Assembly: GCF_002858675.1 (NCBI RefSeq)
Contig: NZ_PJZF01000015.1
Coordinates: 1-64,000, forward strand
Direction: 5' to 3'
From: Chimaeribacter californicus
GTDB taxonomy: Bacteria; Pseudomonadota; Gammaproteobacteria; Enterobacterales; Enterobacteriaceae
DNA length: 64,000 bases
Shown: positions 10,025-19,717 of the stretch, one piece after another
Numbering within the stretch: position 1 is the stretch's first letter
Layout of the letters: each line of letters opens with the position of its first letter
Program-made: the position numbers and the translations under genes
Notes under the pieces: generated by a model
Seen by the model: only the letters and a program-made list of their open reading frames with translations
The model's database searches: none
What the model was told of the DNA's origin: nothing

Positions 10025-10477
10025 GTGCCGCATTCCTATCACCCCGATCACTACAACGCGCACGGCTGGCTGCGTCTGCCGTTTTTTTTCTGGCTGGTGT
10101 TGTTGCTGCTGGCCCGTACCTGGCTGTTGTTTATTATGGCCGGTGCCTCGCAGGGGCAGGGCGCTACGCTGCTGGCGCTGTTTTACCCGGATCGTTCCCA
10201 CTTCTGGTGGGGAATGGCGCTGGGGCTGCCTGCCGCGCTGGTGTTTTTGCTGAGCGGCCGCCGCCATCTCTGGCCGCGTGTGTGGCAATGCGGCTGGTGG
10301 CTGATGCTGGCTGCGCTCATCATTTCGCTGGCGGTGCAGGGCGTGACGCTGTGGCAGGCCCAGGAGCCGGGGTTAAGCGATCTGTTGCTGACGTTGCTGG
10401 ACATGGTTTCGCTGGCCTGGTGGCTGCTGAGCCGCCCACTGAAGCGCGCCTTCAGCGCGGCAGAGAATGGCGAATGA
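10025..10477 (+). CDS. yfeZ: DUF2919 inner-membrane protein YfeZ
   Basis: A 150-residue multi-pass membrane protein of unknown function. Four hydrophobic segments are visible (about residues 19-37, 58-76, 85-104 and 120-135). The motif FYPDRSHFWWGMALGLPAAL corresponds to a similar block in E. coli YfeZ. It starts with GTG at 10025, preceded by GAGGG; an out-of-frame ATG at 10012 is not used. Its place between ypeA and yfeY is as in E. coli. Confidence 0.8.
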   Translation: MPHSYHPDHYNAHGWLRLPFFFWLVLLLLARTWLLFIMAGASQGQGATLLALFYPDRSHFWWGMALGLPAALVFLLSGRRHLWPRVWQCGWWLMLAALIISLAVQGVTLWQAQEPGLSDLLLTLLDMVSLAWWLLSRPLKRAFSAAENGE

Positions 10478-10570
10478 CGGCACTTTTTGCCGCAACCGGA
10501 CTCCAAGAGCCGAAACCTTTTTCCCGCCCGGCCGCCTGTTGCCGGTGAATGCCGATACTGGAGTGTAAGT

Positions 10571-11179
10571 ATGTATAAACATCTGCCGTTTCCCCGCCCG
10601 TTGTTGCTGGCGCTTCCGCTGCTGTTAACGGGCTGCGCCACGGTTTCTTCCGCGATGCCTGATATTTCCTGGTCGGGGCTTAACCCGATGAACTGGTTCG
10701 GCAGCAGTCTGGAGGCGAGCGATAAGGGCGTCGGCGATCTGACCGCTGCCACGCCGATGACGGAGCAGGCGATTAAGGCGGCGCTGGATAACGACTTCAC
10801 GCTGCGCAGCGGCATGGGCACCAATAACGGCCAGGTGGTCGCGTTTTACCAGGCGCTGGATGACGGCAAGGAAGTGCTGACGGTGTCCGGCCCGGAGCAC
10901 GGCACGGTGGAGCGCATCGACGTGACCGGCGCAGAGATTACGGCGGGTGATGTTAAGATCGGCACGCCGTTCAGCGATCTCTACAGCAAAGCTTTTGGCT
11001 CTTGTGAGAAAGGGCAGGGCGACGATGAGCAGGGCGTTGAATGCATCGCGCCGGACAGCCGCCACCTGAGTTATCTCTTCACCGGCACCAGCAACGCCCC
11101 CGCCGGCCTGATGCCCGCTGACGACACCCTGAAAAACTGGAAAGTCAGTAAAATCATCTGGCGCGCCCAGGCCCGCTAA
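10571..11179 (+). CDS. yfeY: RpoE-regulated lipoprotein YfeY (DUF1131)
   Basis: A 202-residue predicted outer-membrane lipoprotein. The signal peptide ends in the lipobox LLTGC at about residues 18-22, giving an acylated Cys; Ala-Thr follows, so no inner-membrane Asp+2 signal is present. The mature part contains a KIGTPFSDLYSKAFGSC block and a second cysteine pair that could form a disulfide. The ATG at 10571 is chosen because it starts the signal peptide; an open frame extends 28 codons upstream without signal character. In E. coli yfeY belongs to the sigma-E regulon. A terminator follows directly. Confidence 0.88.
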   Translation: MYKHLPFPRPLLLALPLLLTGCATVSSAMPDISWSGLNPMNWFGSSLEASDKGVGDLTAATPMTEQAIKAALDNDFTLRSGMGTNNGQVVAFYQALDDGKEVLTVSGPEHGTVERIDVTGAEITAGDVKIGTPFSDLYSKAFGSCEKGQGDDEQGVECIAPDSRHLSYLFTGTSNAPAGLMPADDTLKNWKVSKIIWRAQAR

Positions 11180-11193
11180 TATTTACTCACCCT

Positions 11194-11218
11194 AAGCCCG
11201 CACTCTGCGGGCTTTTTT
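11194..11218 (+). terminator. Rho-independent terminator after yfeY
   Basis: AAGCCCGCA at 11194-11202 and TGCGGGCTT at 11206-11214 pair perfectly around a CTC loop, followed by a run of six T residues. It lies 14 bp after the yfeY stop. Confidence 0.9.
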
Positions 11219-11267
11219 CTGCTTACCGTCCCTCTAAGTTTGTAAGCACATACAAACTATTACTAAA

Positions 11268-11595
11268 TGGAGCCGCAGGGCCGGGCGAGCGGGCAGGGCA
11301 TACAAAGAGCCTATCTACTCTTTCCTTACATACCAACAGACAGGCAGTCTGTTGGGGGCGTAAAAATCATTGCCGAGTGGAGCCGCAGGGCCGGGTGAGC
11401 GGACATGGATGTCCGCGAAAGTCGCAGCCACGCTGGGAGCGTGTCTGCGGCGGCCCGAAAGCCCGTAGGCGAAATGAGGGGAGCCGCGAGAGCGGCCAAT
11501 GATTCAGCCAGATCACCGAAAATGCGCGGGTGCAGGGCGAGCGCATCGGCGCGCCCTGCTCGGTTGAGGCTTCGGAAGCCGGGTAGACAACGGCA
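11268..11595. repeat. GC-rich structured intergenic repeat with two related copies
   Basis: A 25 bp unit beginning TGGAGCCGCAGGGCCGGG occurs at 11268-11292 and, with one C-to-T change, at 11378-11402. Between and after them lie several palindromes: a stem at 11334-11354, CGGACAT/ATGTCCG at 11400-11415, and GCAGGGCG/CGCCCTGC around 11534-11561. The stretch is rich in GC and has no homologous gene that I recognise; open frames on both strands (for example 11405-11635 plus, full of Arg and Ala) look like by-products. It resembles the dispersed intergenic repeats found in many Enterobacterales, but other copies cannot be checked in this window. Confidence 0.6.
11334..11354. repeat. Perfect hairpin within the yfeY-yfeX gap
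   Basis: CAACAGAC at 11334-11341 and GTCTGTTG at 11347-11354 pair exactly around a 5 nt loop. There is no T tract on either side, so it is more likely part of the surrounding repeat element than a terminator. Confidence 0.75.
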
Positions 11596-11700
11596 CATGA
11601 ACAACCGAAACCTTCCACCTCATCTCCACACATGAACAACCGAAACCTTCCACCTCATCTCCACACATGAACAACCGAAACAATCCACCCCATCTCCACA
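11596..11700. repeat. Three tandem copies of a 35 bp repeat upstream of yfeX
   Basis: The unit, beginning CATGAACAACCGAAACC, occupies 11596-11630, 11631-11665 and 11666-11700. The first two copies are identical; the third differs at a few bases in its middle. Each ends in CATCTCCACA. There are no unique spacers, so this is not a CRISPR array. The period is not a multiple of three, so it does not encode a protein repeat. It is followed by 147 bp leading to yfeX. Confidence 0.92.
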
Positions 11701-11847
11701 AAAAAAGAGGCTCCTGTGTGCCAACACAATTTCCCCATCCCCCTTGCCCAAGAACAAAAACATTCCCCGCCACCTGATATATGATACCCCCCGCCAAAAA
11801 CCACCCTCACGCGCGCCCACCGCGCGCCTCATTAAGGATCACACCCC

Positions 11848-12747
11848 ATGACACAGGTTCAGAGCGGCATCTTATTGGAACAGTGCCGTTTTGCCATTTA
11901 TCTGGAAGCCAACATCCAGGGCGAATTTGAGACCATCCGCCACGGGTGCCGTAAGTTCTGTCTGGCGTTGAAAGAGATGCAGCAAAAATTCCCGCAGGAA
12001 AACCTCGGCGCAGTCATTGCCTTTGGTTATGACGTCTGGACCGATCTCTGCGGCGGGCAAAGCGCGCCGGAGCTGAAATCCTTCACCCCGCTCGGCAAGG
12101 GGCTGGCACCCTCCACCCAGCGCGACATGCTTATCCATATCCAGTCCCTGCGCCATGACGTGAACTTTGCCCTGGCCCAGGCGGCGCTGGCGGCGTTCGG
12201 CAGCGCCATCCATGTTGAGGAGGAGACGCACGGTTTCCGCAACATTGAGCAGCGCGATTTGAGCGGCTTTGTGGACGGCACCGAAAACCCGCAGGGCGAC
12301 AAACGCCGTGAGGTGGCGATCATCGGTGACGATCAGCCGGACGCCGGCGGCAGTTATGTGATGGTGCAACGCTGGGAGCATAACCTGCGCCAGTGGGCGC
12401 GCTTTAGCGTCGGGCAGCAGGAACAGGTGATGGGCCGCACCAAACTCACTGACGAGGAGCTGCCGCCTTCGGGCCGCCCGGCTACCTCGCACGTCAGCCG
12501 GGTGGATCTCAAAGAAGAGGGTAAGGGGCTGAAAATCCTGCGCCAGAGCCTGCCTTACGGCAATGTCAGCGGCAAGCATGGCCTCTATTTCATCGCCTAT
12601 TGCGCACGCCTGCACAATATTGAGCAGCAATTGCTGAGCATGTTCGGCGAACGTGACGGCCAGCGTGACCAGATGCTGCGCTTTACCCGCCCGGTGAGCG
12701 GCAGCTACTTCTTCGCTCCCTCACTGACGCGCCTGCTCGCCTTGTAA
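11848..12747 (+). CDS. yfeX: Dye-decolorizing (DyP-type) haem peroxidase YfeX
   Basis: A 299-residue cytosolic haem peroxidase of the DyP class B type; E. coli YfeX acts as a porphyrinogen peroxidase and has been proposed to release iron from haem. Diagnostic features are the [14 protein letters not shown] motif with the distal catalytic Asp, the RWEHNL block with following Arg residues, and [20 protein letters not shown], whose His is the likely proximal haem ligand region. Length equals the family norm. It follows the yfeZ-yfeY order of E. coli but is separated from yfeY by a 668 bp repeat-rich gap and has its own ribosome site (TTAAGGATC). Confidence 0.93.
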   Translation: MTQVQSGILLEQCRFAIYLEANIQGEFETIRHGCRKFCLALKEMQQKFPQENLGAVIAFGYDVWTDLCGGQSAPELKSFTPLGKGLAPSTQRDMLIHIQSLRHDVNFALAQAALAAFGSAIHVEEETHGFRNIEQRDLSGFVDGTENPQGDKRREVAIIGDDQPDAGGSYVMVQRWEHNLRQWARFSVGQQEQVMGRTKLTDEELPPSGRPATSHVSRVDLKEEGKGLKILRQSLPYGNVSGKHGLYFIAYCARLHNIEQQLLSMFGERDGQRDQMLRFTRPVSGSYFFAPSLTRLLAL

Positions 12748-12754
12748 TGGCTGC

Positions 12755-12776
12755 GGCCGGGCCACGCTGCCCGGCC
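12755..12776 (+). terminator. Hairpin downstream of yfeX
   Basis: GGCCGGGC at 12755-12762 pairs with GCCCGGCC at 12769-12776 around a 6 nt loop, 7 bp after the yfeX stop. Only a short TTT follows. Confidence 0.55.
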
Positions 12777-12962
12777 CGGTTTCTCCAGCCGCTGCTTCGT
12801 TACCCGCCCGCTTTGCCCCCTCCGCCTGCTTATAGCGTTTTATGCTTGAAAATCACCAAATGGTATATAAAAGCATTACAGCTCCGCATAGAGTTATAAA
12901 TACACTGGTAACACCAAAATAGTTCCGGCACGCCCGCCTGTCGGGATTGAGACAGGTGTGAG
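12777..12962 (+). promoter_or_regulatory. Promoter region of the cysPTWA operon
   Basis: This AT-rich stretch of about 185 bp between the yfeX hairpin and cysP is the only place for the operon promoter. A TATAAA hexamer occurs within AGTTATAAATACACTG near 12893, which could be a -10 element. In related bacteria CysB with N-acetylserine activates here; I cannot point to a precise CysB site because its consensus is weak. Confidence 0.45.
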
Positions 12963-13979
12963 ATGAAAGCAAACCTCCTGAAAATGAAAGCTTTGTTTGC
13001 CGCCGTGGCGTTATGTGCCGGCTCCGGTGCCTCAGCCGCCGAGTTGCTCAACAGCTCTTATGATGTGTCACGTGAGCTGTTTGCGGCCCTCAACCCGCCT
13101 TTCATCCAACAGTGGAATGCCGGGCACCCGAACGATCCGCTGACTATCCGCCAGTCACACGGCGGCTCCTCCAAACAGGCGCTGGCGATCCTCCAGGGGC
13201 TGAAGGCGGATGTGGTGACGTATAACCAGGTCACAGATGTACAGATCCTGCATGACCGGGGCGCGTTGCTGGCGGCGGACTGGCAGGCTCGGTTGCCGAA
13301 TAACAGCTCGCCGTTCTACTCCACCATGGCGTTTCTGGTGCGCAAAGGGAACCCGCACGGCATCCATGACTGGGGCGACCTGGTGAAGCCCGGCGTCTCG
13401 CTGGTGTTTCCTAACCCCAAGACCTCCGGCAATGGCCGTTATACCTATCTGGCGGCCTGGGGCGCCCTGAACAAAGCCAACGGCGGCAATGCCGCACAGA
13501 CCCGTGCGCAGATGCGCCGGCTGCTGAAAAACGTGGCGGTGTTTGATACCGGCGGCCGGGGGGCGACCACCACCTTTATCGAGCGTGGGCTGGGCGACGT
13601 GCTGATCAGTTTCGAGTCAGAAGTGAATAACATCCGCAAGCAGTACGGGGCGGACAATTACGAGGTCGTGGTGCCGCCGGTGGATATCCTGGCAGAGTTC
13701 CCGGTGGCCTGGGTGGATAAAAACGTCCGCGCCAACGGCACGGAGCAGGCCGCGAAAGCCTACCTGACGTGGCTCTACAGCCCGGCGGCCCAGCAGATTA
13801 TTACCGGTTTCAACTACCGGGTGTATGACGCGAAAGCCATGGCAGCAGCCGGAACCCGGTTCCCGAAAACCACGCTGTTCCGCGTGGAAGAGGCGTTCGG
13901 CAGCTGGCCGGAAGTCATGAAAACCCACTTCGCCAGCGGCGGCGAGCTGGATACATTGTTAGCACAAGGGCATCAGTAA
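12963..13979 (+). CDS. cysP: Thiosulfate/sulfate-binding periplasmic protein CysP
   Basis: Solute-binding subunit that captures thiosulfate (and sulfate) in the periplasm and delivers it to CysTW. The 338-residue protein has a Sec signal peptide (about residues 1-25, ending GASAAE), then [20 protein letters not shown], the ligand-site motif QSHGGSSKQ, and [18 protein letters not shown] as in E. coli CysP. Its TAA overlaps the cysT ATG by one base (TAATG), so translation is coupled. It is the first gene of the operon. Confidence 0.96.
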   Translation: MKANLLKMKALFAAVALCAGSGASAAELLNSSYDVSRELFAALNPPFIQQWNAGHPNDPLTIRQSHGGSSKQALAILQGLKADVVTYNQVTDVQILHDRGALLAADWQARLPNNSSPFYSTMAFLVRKGNPHGIHDWGDLVKPGVSLVFPNPKTSGNGRYTYLAAWGALNKANGGNAAQTRAQMRRLLKNVAVFDTGGRGATTTFIERGLGDVLISFESEVNNIRKQYGADNYEVVVPPVDILAEFPVAWVDKNVRANGTEQAAKAYLTWLYSPAAQQIITGFNYRVYDAKAMAAAGTRFPKTTLFRVEEAFGSWPEVMKTHFASGGELDTLLAQGHQ

Positions 13980-14809
13980 TGTTGTTGGCCAGTAAACGAG
14001 TTCTACCCGGTTTCACCCTCAGCCTCGGCAGTAGCCTGCTCTACGTCTGCCTGATCCTGCTGCTGCCGCTGAGCGCGCTGGTGATGCAGCTGTCGCAGAT
14101 GACGCTGGCGCAGTACTGGGAGGTGGTCACCAGCCCGCAGGTGGTGGCGGCCTATAAAGTGACGCTGCTGTCGGCAGCGGTGGCCAGTATTTTCAACCTG
14201 TTTTTCGGCATGCTGATGGCCTGGATCCTGACGCGGTACGAATTCCCGGGCCGCAGCCTGCTGGACGGTTTGATGGATTTGCCGTTTGCCCTGCCGACCG
14301 CCGTGGCCGGTCTGACGCTGGCGGGCATGTTCTCTACCACCGGCTGGTATGGCGAGTGGCTGGCGCAGTTTGGCATCAAGGTCTCCTATACCTGGCTCGG
14401 CATCGCGGTGGCGATGGCCTTTACCAGCGTGCCTTTTGTGGTGCGGACGGTGCAGCCGGTGCTCGAGGAGCTGGGGCCGGAGTATGAAGAGGCAGCCGAA
14501 ACCCTGGGGGCCAGCCGCTGGCAGAGTTTCCGCCGCGTGGTGCTGCCGGAAGTGGCCCCGGCGCTGATCGCCGGTACCGCGCTCTCGTTTACCCGCAGTC
14601 TGGGCGAGTTCGGCGCGGTGATCTTTATCGCCGGAAACATCGCCTGGAAAACTGAAGTGACGTCATTGATGATTTTTATCCGTTTGCAGGAGTTTGACTA
14701 CCCGGCGGCGAGCGCCATCGCCTCGGTGATCCTCGCCGCTTCGCTGCTGTTGCTGTTCGGCATTAACACGCTGCAAAGCCGCTTCGGCAAGCGTCTGGGA
14801 GGGCACTGA
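13979..14809 (+). CDS. cysT: Sulfate/thiosulfate ABC permease CysT (CysU)
   Basis: One of two membrane subunits of the sulfate/thiosulfate importer. The 276 residues contain about six transmembrane helices and the permease EAA loop EEAAETLGASRWQSFRRV near residue 170-187, which docks on CysA. The block LMDLPFALPTAVAGLTL is typical of sulfate permeases. Stop and start with cysW overlap by one base (TGATG). Confidence 0.96.
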   Translation: MLLASKRVLPGFTLSLGSSLLYVCLILLLPLSALVMQLSQMTLAQYWEVVTSPQVVAAYKVTLLSAAVASIFNLFFGMLMAWILTRYEFPGRSLLDGLMDLPFALPTAVAGLTLAGMFSTTGWYGEWLAQFGIKVSYTWLGIAVAMAFTSVPFVVRTVQPVLEELGPEYEEAAETLGASRWQSFRRVVLPEVAPALIAGTALSFTRSLGEFGAVIFIAGNIAWKTEVTSLMIFIRLQEFDYPAASAIASVILAASLLLLFGINTLQSRFGKRLGGH

Positions 14810-15684
14810 TGGCTGACGTACCGCTGTTTACCGGCTCCGCCCGCGCCAAAATTAACTGGGGCAAATGGCTGCTGATTGGGCTGGGCGTGGTGATTTCACT
14901 GCTGTTCCTGGTGATGCCGCTGGTGATGATTTTCCATACCGCGTTCTCCAGCGGCATCGCGGCAGTCTGGCAGAACCTGGCTGACCCCGACATGCTGCAC
15001 GCCATCTGGCTGACGGTGCTGGTAGCGCTGATCACCGTGCCGGTGAACCTGGTGTTCGGCACGCTGCTGGCCTGGCTGGTGACGCGCTTTAACTTCCCCG
15101 GCCGCCAGCTGCTGCTGACGCTGATTGATATTCCGTTTGCCGTGTCGCCGGTGGTGGCGGGGCTGCTCTATCTGCTGTTCTGGGGCACCAACGGCCCGCT
15201 CGGCGGCTGGCTGGATGCACACAATATCCAGCTGATGTTCGCCTGGCCCGGCATGGTGCTGGTGACGATTTTCGTGACCTGCCCGTTTGTGGTCCGCGAG
15301 CTGGTACCGGTGATGCTGAGCCAGGGCAGCCAGGAGGACGAAGCCGCCGTGCTGCTGGGCGCGTCCGGCTGGCAGATGTTCCGCCGCGTCACGCTGCCCA
15401 ACATCCGCTGGGCGCTGCTGTACGGCGTGGTGCTGACCAACGCCCGCGCTATCGGTGAATTTGGCGCGGTGTCGGTGGTTTCCGGCTCGATCCGCGGCGA
15501 AACCTATACCCTGCCGTTGCAGGTTGAATTGCTGCATCAGGACTACAACACCGCCGGGGCCTTTACCGCCGCCGCGCTGCTGACCCTGATGGCCATCGTA
15601 ACCCTATTTCTGAAAAGTGCCCTGCAATGGCGCCTGGCGCGCACCAACAGCCGCCTTGAACAGGAGGAAAATAATGAGCATTGA
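14809..15684 (+). CDS. cysW: Sulfate/thiosulfate ABC permease CysW
   Basis: Second membrane subunit of the importer, pairing with CysT. The 291-residue protein has about six membrane segments, the motif [19 protein letters not shown], and the EAA loop [19 protein letters not shown]. It overlaps cysA by 11 bp at the end, with the cysA ribosome site (GGAGG) inside its last codons. Confidence 0.96.
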   Translation: MADVPLFTGSARAKINWGKWLLIGLGVVISLLFLVMPLVMIFHTAFSSGIAAVWQNLADPDMLHAIWLTVLVALITVPVNLVFGTLLAWLVTRFNFPGRQLLLTLIDIPFAVSPVVAGLLYLLFWGTNGPLGGWLDAHNIQLMFAWPGMVLVTIFVTCPFVVRELVPVMLSQGSQEDEAAVLLGASGWQMFRRVTLPNIRWALLYGVVLTNARAIGEFGAVSVVSGSIRGETYTLPLQVELLHQDYNTAGAFTAAALLTLMAIVTLFLKSALQWRLARTNSRLEQEENNEH

Positions 15685-16768
15685 GATCGATAAAATCAGC
15701 AAATATTTTGGCCGCACGAAAGTGCTGAATGATATCTCGCTCGATATTCCTTCCGGCCAGATGGTGGCCCTGCTGGGGCCGTCCGGTTCCGGGAAGACCA
15801 CACTGCTGCGGATTATCGCCGGGCTGGAGAGCCAGAACGGCGGCCGCCTGAGCTTCCACGGCAAAGACGTCTCCCGCCTGCATGCGCGCGATCGTCAGGT
15901 TGGGTTTGTGTTCCAGCATTACGCGCTGTTCCGCCATATGACGGTGTTTGACAACATCGCCTTTGGCCTGACGGTGCTGCCGCGCCGTGAGCGGCCGTCA
16001 GCGGCGGTGATCAAACAGAAAGTGACCCAGCTGCTGGAGATGGTGCAGCTCGGCCACCTGGCAAACCGCTACCCGGCCCAGCTCTCCGGCGGCCAGAAAC
16101 AGCGCGTGGCGCTGGCGCGTGCGCTGGCGGTGGAGCCGCAAATCCTGCTGCTGGACGAGCCGTTCGGCGCGCTGGATGCGCAGGTGCGTAAAGAGCTGCG
16201 CCGCTGGCTGCGTGAACTGCACGAGGAGCTGAAATTCACCAGCGTCTTCGTGACCCACGATCAGGAAGAGGCGATGGAAGTCGCCGATCAGGTGGTGGTG
16301 ATGAGCCAGGGCAATATTGAGCAGATCGGCACGCCGGACGAGGTATGGCGCGAGCCGGCCACCCGTTTTGTGCTGGAGTTTTTGGGCGAGGTCAACCGGC
16401 TGGACGGCGAAATCCGCGGATCGCAGCTGTTTGTCGGCCCGCACCAGTGGCCGCTGGCGCTGACGCCGCTGCACCAGGGGCCGGTGGATCTCTTCCTGCG
16501 CCCGTGGGAGATGGAAGTCAGCACCCAGCCCAGCCCGCGCTGCCCGCTGCCGGTGCAGGTGCTGGAAGTCAGCCCGCGCGGCCACTTCTGGCAACTCACG
16601 GTACAACCGCAGGGCTGGCAGCAGGAGCCGATAAGCGTCGTACTGACCACCCACGACAGCGAAAAAGCGCCGGTGCGCGGCAGCCGGTACTACATCGGCA
16701 GCCTGAATGCGCGGCTCTATGCCGGTGACCAGCCGCTACAACCTGTTGCGTTGGCGCAGAGTGCCTGA
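15674..16768 (+). CDS. cysA: Sulfate/thiosulfate ABC ATPase CysA
   Basis: ATP-hydrolysing subunit of the CysPTWA importer. The 364 residues show Walker [10 protein letters not shown] (about 35-43), Q-loop FVFQHYALF, signature [15 protein letters not shown], Walker [13 protein letters not shown] and the switch His in [14 protein letters not shown] regulatory TOBE-like domain makes up the last 120 residues. The ATG at 15674 is chosen because AGGAGG precedes it at 6 bp and it matches the family N-terminus MSIEI; an open frame extends 19 codons further without support. Confidence 0.96.
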   Translation: MSIEIDKISKYFGRTKVLNDISLDIPSGQMVALLGPSGSGKTTLLRIIAGLESQNGGRLSFHGKDVSRLHARDRQVGFVFQHYALFRHMTVFDNIAFGLTVLPRRERPSAAVIKQKVTQLLEMVQLGHLANRYPAQLSGGQKQRVALARALAVEPQILLLDEPFGALDAQVRKELRRWLRELHEELKFTSVFVTHDQEEAMEVADQVVVMSQGNIEQIGTPDEVWREPATRFVLEFLGEVNRLDGEIRGSQLFVGPHQWPLALTPLHQGPVDLFLRPWEMEVSTQPSPRCPLPVQVLEVSPRGHFWQLTVQPQGWQQEPISVVLTTHDSEKAPVRGSRYYIGSLNARLYAGDQPLQPVALAQSA

Positions 16769-16792
16769 TAATTTTTAGGCACCACAGCACGC

Positions 16793-16821
16793 AAGGGCGG
16801 CCCTGGAGGCCGCCCTTTTTA
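16793..16821 (+). terminator. Terminator-like hairpin between cysA and cysM
   Basis: AAGGGCGGCC at 16793-16802 and GGCCGCCCTT at 16808-16817 form a perfect 10 bp stem with a 5 nt loop, followed by TTTATTTT. It lies 24 bp after the cysA stop and 27 bp before the cysM start, so it probably lowers or ends transcription into cysM. Confidence 0.85.
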
Positions 16822-16844
16822 TTTTCTCCCCGAAGGCATCGATT

Positions 16845-17726
16845 GTGACCACGCTGGAACACTGCATCGGCAATACGCCGCTCATCAAATTACAACGCCT
16901 GACCGACGGCCTGACCAGCGAAGTCTGGGTCAAGCTGGAGGGCAATAACCCGGCCGGGTCGGTGAAAGATCGCGCCGCCCTGTTTATGATCCAGCAGGCG
17001 GAAAAGCGCGGCGAGCTGCGCCCCGGCGACACGCTGATTGAAGCGACCAGCGGCAATACCGGCATTGCGCTGGCAATGATTGCCGCGATGAAAGGCTACC
17101 GGCTGAAGCTGCTGATGCCGGAGAACATGAGTGCCGAGCGGCAGGCGGCGATGCGCGCCTACGGCGCTGAGCTGCTGCTGGTGAGCCGCGAGGGCGGCAT
17201 GGAAGGCGCACGCGATCTGGCGCGGCAGATGGCGCAACAGGGGCAGGGGATTGTGCTCGATCAGTTCAATAACCCGGACAACCCGCTGGCGCACTTCACC
17301 ACCACCGGCCCCGAAATCTGGCAGCAGAGCGGCGGGCGGCTCACCCACTTCGTCTCCAGCATGGGCACCACCGGCACCATCACCGGCGTCAGCCGCTACC
17401 TGAAGCAGCAGAACCCGGCGGTACGGGTCATCGGCCTGCAACCGGCGGAAGGCAGCAGCATCCCCGGCATCCGCCGCTGGCCTGCCGCCTACCTGCCGAG
17501 CATTTACCGCCCGGAACTGGTGGATGAAGTGATCGACATGAGCCAGACGCTGGCGGAGCAGACCACGCGCGCGCTGGCCCAGCAGGAGGGGATTTTCTGC
17601 GGCGTCAGCTCCGGCGGCGCAGTGGCCGGTGCGCTCTGCCTGGCTGCCGCAAACCCCGGCAGCGTGGTGGTGGCGATTGTGTGCGACCGCGGCGACCGTT
17701 ACCTCTCCACCGGCATTTTCGGCTGA
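16845..17726 (+). CDS. cysM: Cysteine synthase B
   Basis: PLP-dependent O-acetylserine sulfhydrylase B, which uses sulfide or thiosulfate (forming S-sulfocysteine). The 293 residues include the Schiff-base Lys41 in NPAGSVKDRAA, the [11 protein letters not shown] substrate loop and the phosphate-binding SSMGTTGTITG. The start is GTG at 16845 with AAGG upstream. CysM rather than CysK identity is supported by the IPGIRRWP block and the operon position after cysA, where thiosulfate supply makes sense. Confidence 0.95.
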   Translation: MTTLEHCIGNTPLIKLQRLTDGLTSEVWVKLEGNNPAGSVKDRAALFMIQQAEKRGELRPGDTLIEATSGNTGIALAMIAAMKGYRLKLLMPENMSAERQAAMRAYGAELLLVSREGGMEGARDLARQMAQQGQGIVLDQFNNPDNPLAHFTTTGPEIWQQSGGRLTHFVSSMGTTGTITGVSRYLKQQNPAVRVIGLQPAEGSSIPGIRRWPAAYLPSIYRPELVDEVIDMSQTLAEQTTRALAQQEGIFCGVSSGGAVAGALCLAAANPGSVVVAIVCDRGDRYLSTGIFG

Positions 17727-17737
17727 CGATGACTGTT

Positions 17738-19717
17738 CTATTCCCGCTCCAGCGCGTGAATCGGGTCCATGCGCGCCGCCCGGCGCGCCGGGAAGAAGCC
17801 GAACAGGATGCCGATCAGGCTGGAGCAGACAAATGCCGCCACAATCGAGAACGGTGAGTAGATCATGCGGAACGGGCTGTTGAACTGGCTGAACAGCACC
17901 CCGATCCCCAGTGACAGCAGCACGCCGATAATGCCGCCAAGCAGGCAGACCAGCACCGCTTCAATCAAAAACTGTTGCAGGATGTCCCCGGCGCGCGCGC
18001 CTACCGCCATCCGCACGCCGATTTCGCGGGTGCGTTCCGTCACCGACACCAGCATGATATTCATCACGCCAATCCCGCCCACGATCAACGAGATTACCGC
18101 AATCATCGACACCAGCAGCGCCAGGGTGTTGGTGGCGCTTTCAATCGTCTGGCGGATGCTGTCGGTATTCATTACAAAGAAATCTTTGGTGCCGTGGCGC
18201 TGTTCCAGCAGGGCGGTGATGCCACGCTCGGCCGCGCTGAGATCCACGTTGTCACTGACCCGTACCGTGATGCTGCTGAGGTAGGTTTTGCCCAGCATCC
18301 GCCCCATGGCGGTGCTGTAGGGGATCCAGACATTCAGGCTTTCACTGGTACCGAACCCGCCCTGTTTCTGCGCCGCCACGCCAATCACCCGCACCGGCAG
18401 GTTGCCGAGCAGGATCACCTGGCCGAGGGGGTTTTCGCCGCGTACAAACAGCTTATTGCGGGTGTTGGTGTCGATCACCGCTTCCTGCATCAGCTGGTCG
18501 ACGCTCTGGCGGGTGAAGGCCATGCCTTGCGCCATGCGGTAACCCCGTACCACGAAGAACTCCTCACCGACGCCGCTGACCGTGCCGGTCACGGATTCGC
18601 TGCCGAAGCGCAGGGTGGTGCTGGTGGTGACCGTGGGCGTCACGCTGTGTACGTACGCCTGCCGCCGCAGGGCGTCGGCATCGGTGGCGCGCAGCGTCTG
18701 GATGGAGGCGGAGCGCATGTCGCCGAAGTCTTTGCCGGGGAACACCTCCAGCGTGCTGGTACCCATGGCACTGATGTCCGCCAGGATTTTTTCCTGAGAG
18801 CCTTTGCCGAGCGCCACCACCGACACCACCGAGGCGATGCCGATAATAATGCCGAGCATGGTCAGAAAGGTGCGCAGCCGTTGGGAGGCCATCGCCAGCA
18901 ACGCCATTTTGAACGCCTCGCTGAAGCGGTCACGCTGCGCCCGCCAGCGTGAGGCGGCTGCAGCAGGCGGCGCCTCATCCATGACAGCCTGCGCCGGGGT
19001 GACCGGGGGCTGCGGGTTGGCGCGGTCCGCAATGATTTCGCCGTCACTGATCTCGATGATCCTTTCGGCATGCCGGGCGATCTGCATGTCATGGGTGACG
19101 ATCACCACCGTGTGGCCCTGGGCGTGCAGATCTTTCAGGATCGCCAGCACCTCCTGCCCGCTGTGGGTATCCAGCGCGCCGGTGGGTTCGTCCGCCAGGA
19201 TCACTTCGCCGCCGTTCACCAGCGCCCGGGCAATACTGACCCGCTGCTGCTGGCCGCCGGAGAGCTGGCTCGGACGGTAATCGAGCCGCTCCGCCAGCCC
19301 CAGCCTGGTCAGCAGCGCGGCCGCCCGCTGACGGCGAAGATCGTGCCGGGTACCCGCATAAATCGCCGGCACCTCGACATTGCCCAGTGCCGTCAGGTCG
19401 CTGAGCAGGTGGTAGCGCTGGAAGATAAAACCAAAATGCTCACGCCGTAGTTCGGCCAGTTGGTCGCGGCTGAGATCGCGGGTGGCGCGCCCGGCCACCC
19501 GGTACTCCCCGGCGCTGGGCTGGTCGAGGCAACCCAGCAGGTTCATCAGGGTTGATTTACCGGAGCCGGAGGCACCGACAATCGCCACCATTTCCCCGGC
19601 CTGAATCGACAGGTTGATGCCCTTGAGCACGGTAATGCGCTGTTCACCGGCCATAAACTCCCGGCGGATGCCGGTCAGCTCAAGCAGCGGGGCGGACGGG
19701 CGGGCAACGCTCATCAT
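17738..19717 (-). CDS. macB: MacB-type ABC efflux ATPase/permease
   Basis: Inner-membrane half of a tripartite MacAB-TolC pump that exports macrolides, enterotoxin or other substrates in known systems; the substrate here is not known. The 659-residue protein has an N-terminal ABC domain with Walker [10 protein letters not shown] (48-56), signature [15 protein letters not shown] and Walker B VILADEP. A first transmembrane helix follows near 285, then a large periplasmic MacB_PCD domain, then three C-terminal helices of the FtsX fold. It overlaps macA by 4 bp (ATGA). E. coli macAB is at another locus. Confidence 0.93.
   Translation of the reverse strand: MMSVARPSAPLLELTGIRREFMAGEQRITVLKGINLSIQAGEMVAIVGASGSGKSTLMNLLGCLDQPSAGEYRVAGRATRDLSRDQLAELRREHFGFIFQRYHLLSDLTALGNVEVPAIYAGTRHDLRRQRAAALLTRLGLAERLDYRPSQLSGGQQQRVSIARALVNGGEVILADEPTGALDTHSGQEVLAILKDLHAQGHTVVIVTHDMQIARHAERIIEISDGEIIADRANPQPPVTPAQAVMDEAPPAAAASRWRAQRDRFSEAFKMALLAMASQRLRTFLTMLGIIIGIASVVSVVALGKGSQEKILADISAMGTSTLEVFPGKDFGDMRSASIQTLRATDADALRRQAYVHSVTPTVTTSTTLRFGSESVTGTVSGVGEEFFVVRGYRMAQGMAFTRQSVDQLMQEAVIDTNTRNKLFVRGENPLGQVILLGNLPVRVIGVAAQKQGGFGTSESLNVWIPYSTAMGRMLGKTYLSSITVRVSDNVDLSAAERGITALLEQRHGTKDFFVMNTDSIRQTIESATNTLALLVSMIAVISLIVGGIGVMNIMLVSVTERTREIGVRMAVGARAGDILQQFLIEAVLVCLLGGIIGVLLSLGIGVLFSQFNSPFRMIYSPFSIVAAFVCSSLIGILFGFFPARRAARMDPIHALERE

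Noticed and set aside
11405-11635. 76-codon Arg/Ala-rich frame in the repeat region
   Set aside because: Lies within the structured repeat and ends in the tandem repeat; no ribosome site or domain, so it is treated as a by-product.
11596-11700. Possible CRISPR array
   Set aside because: The three 35 bp units are directly adjacent with no variable spacers and there are no cas genes.
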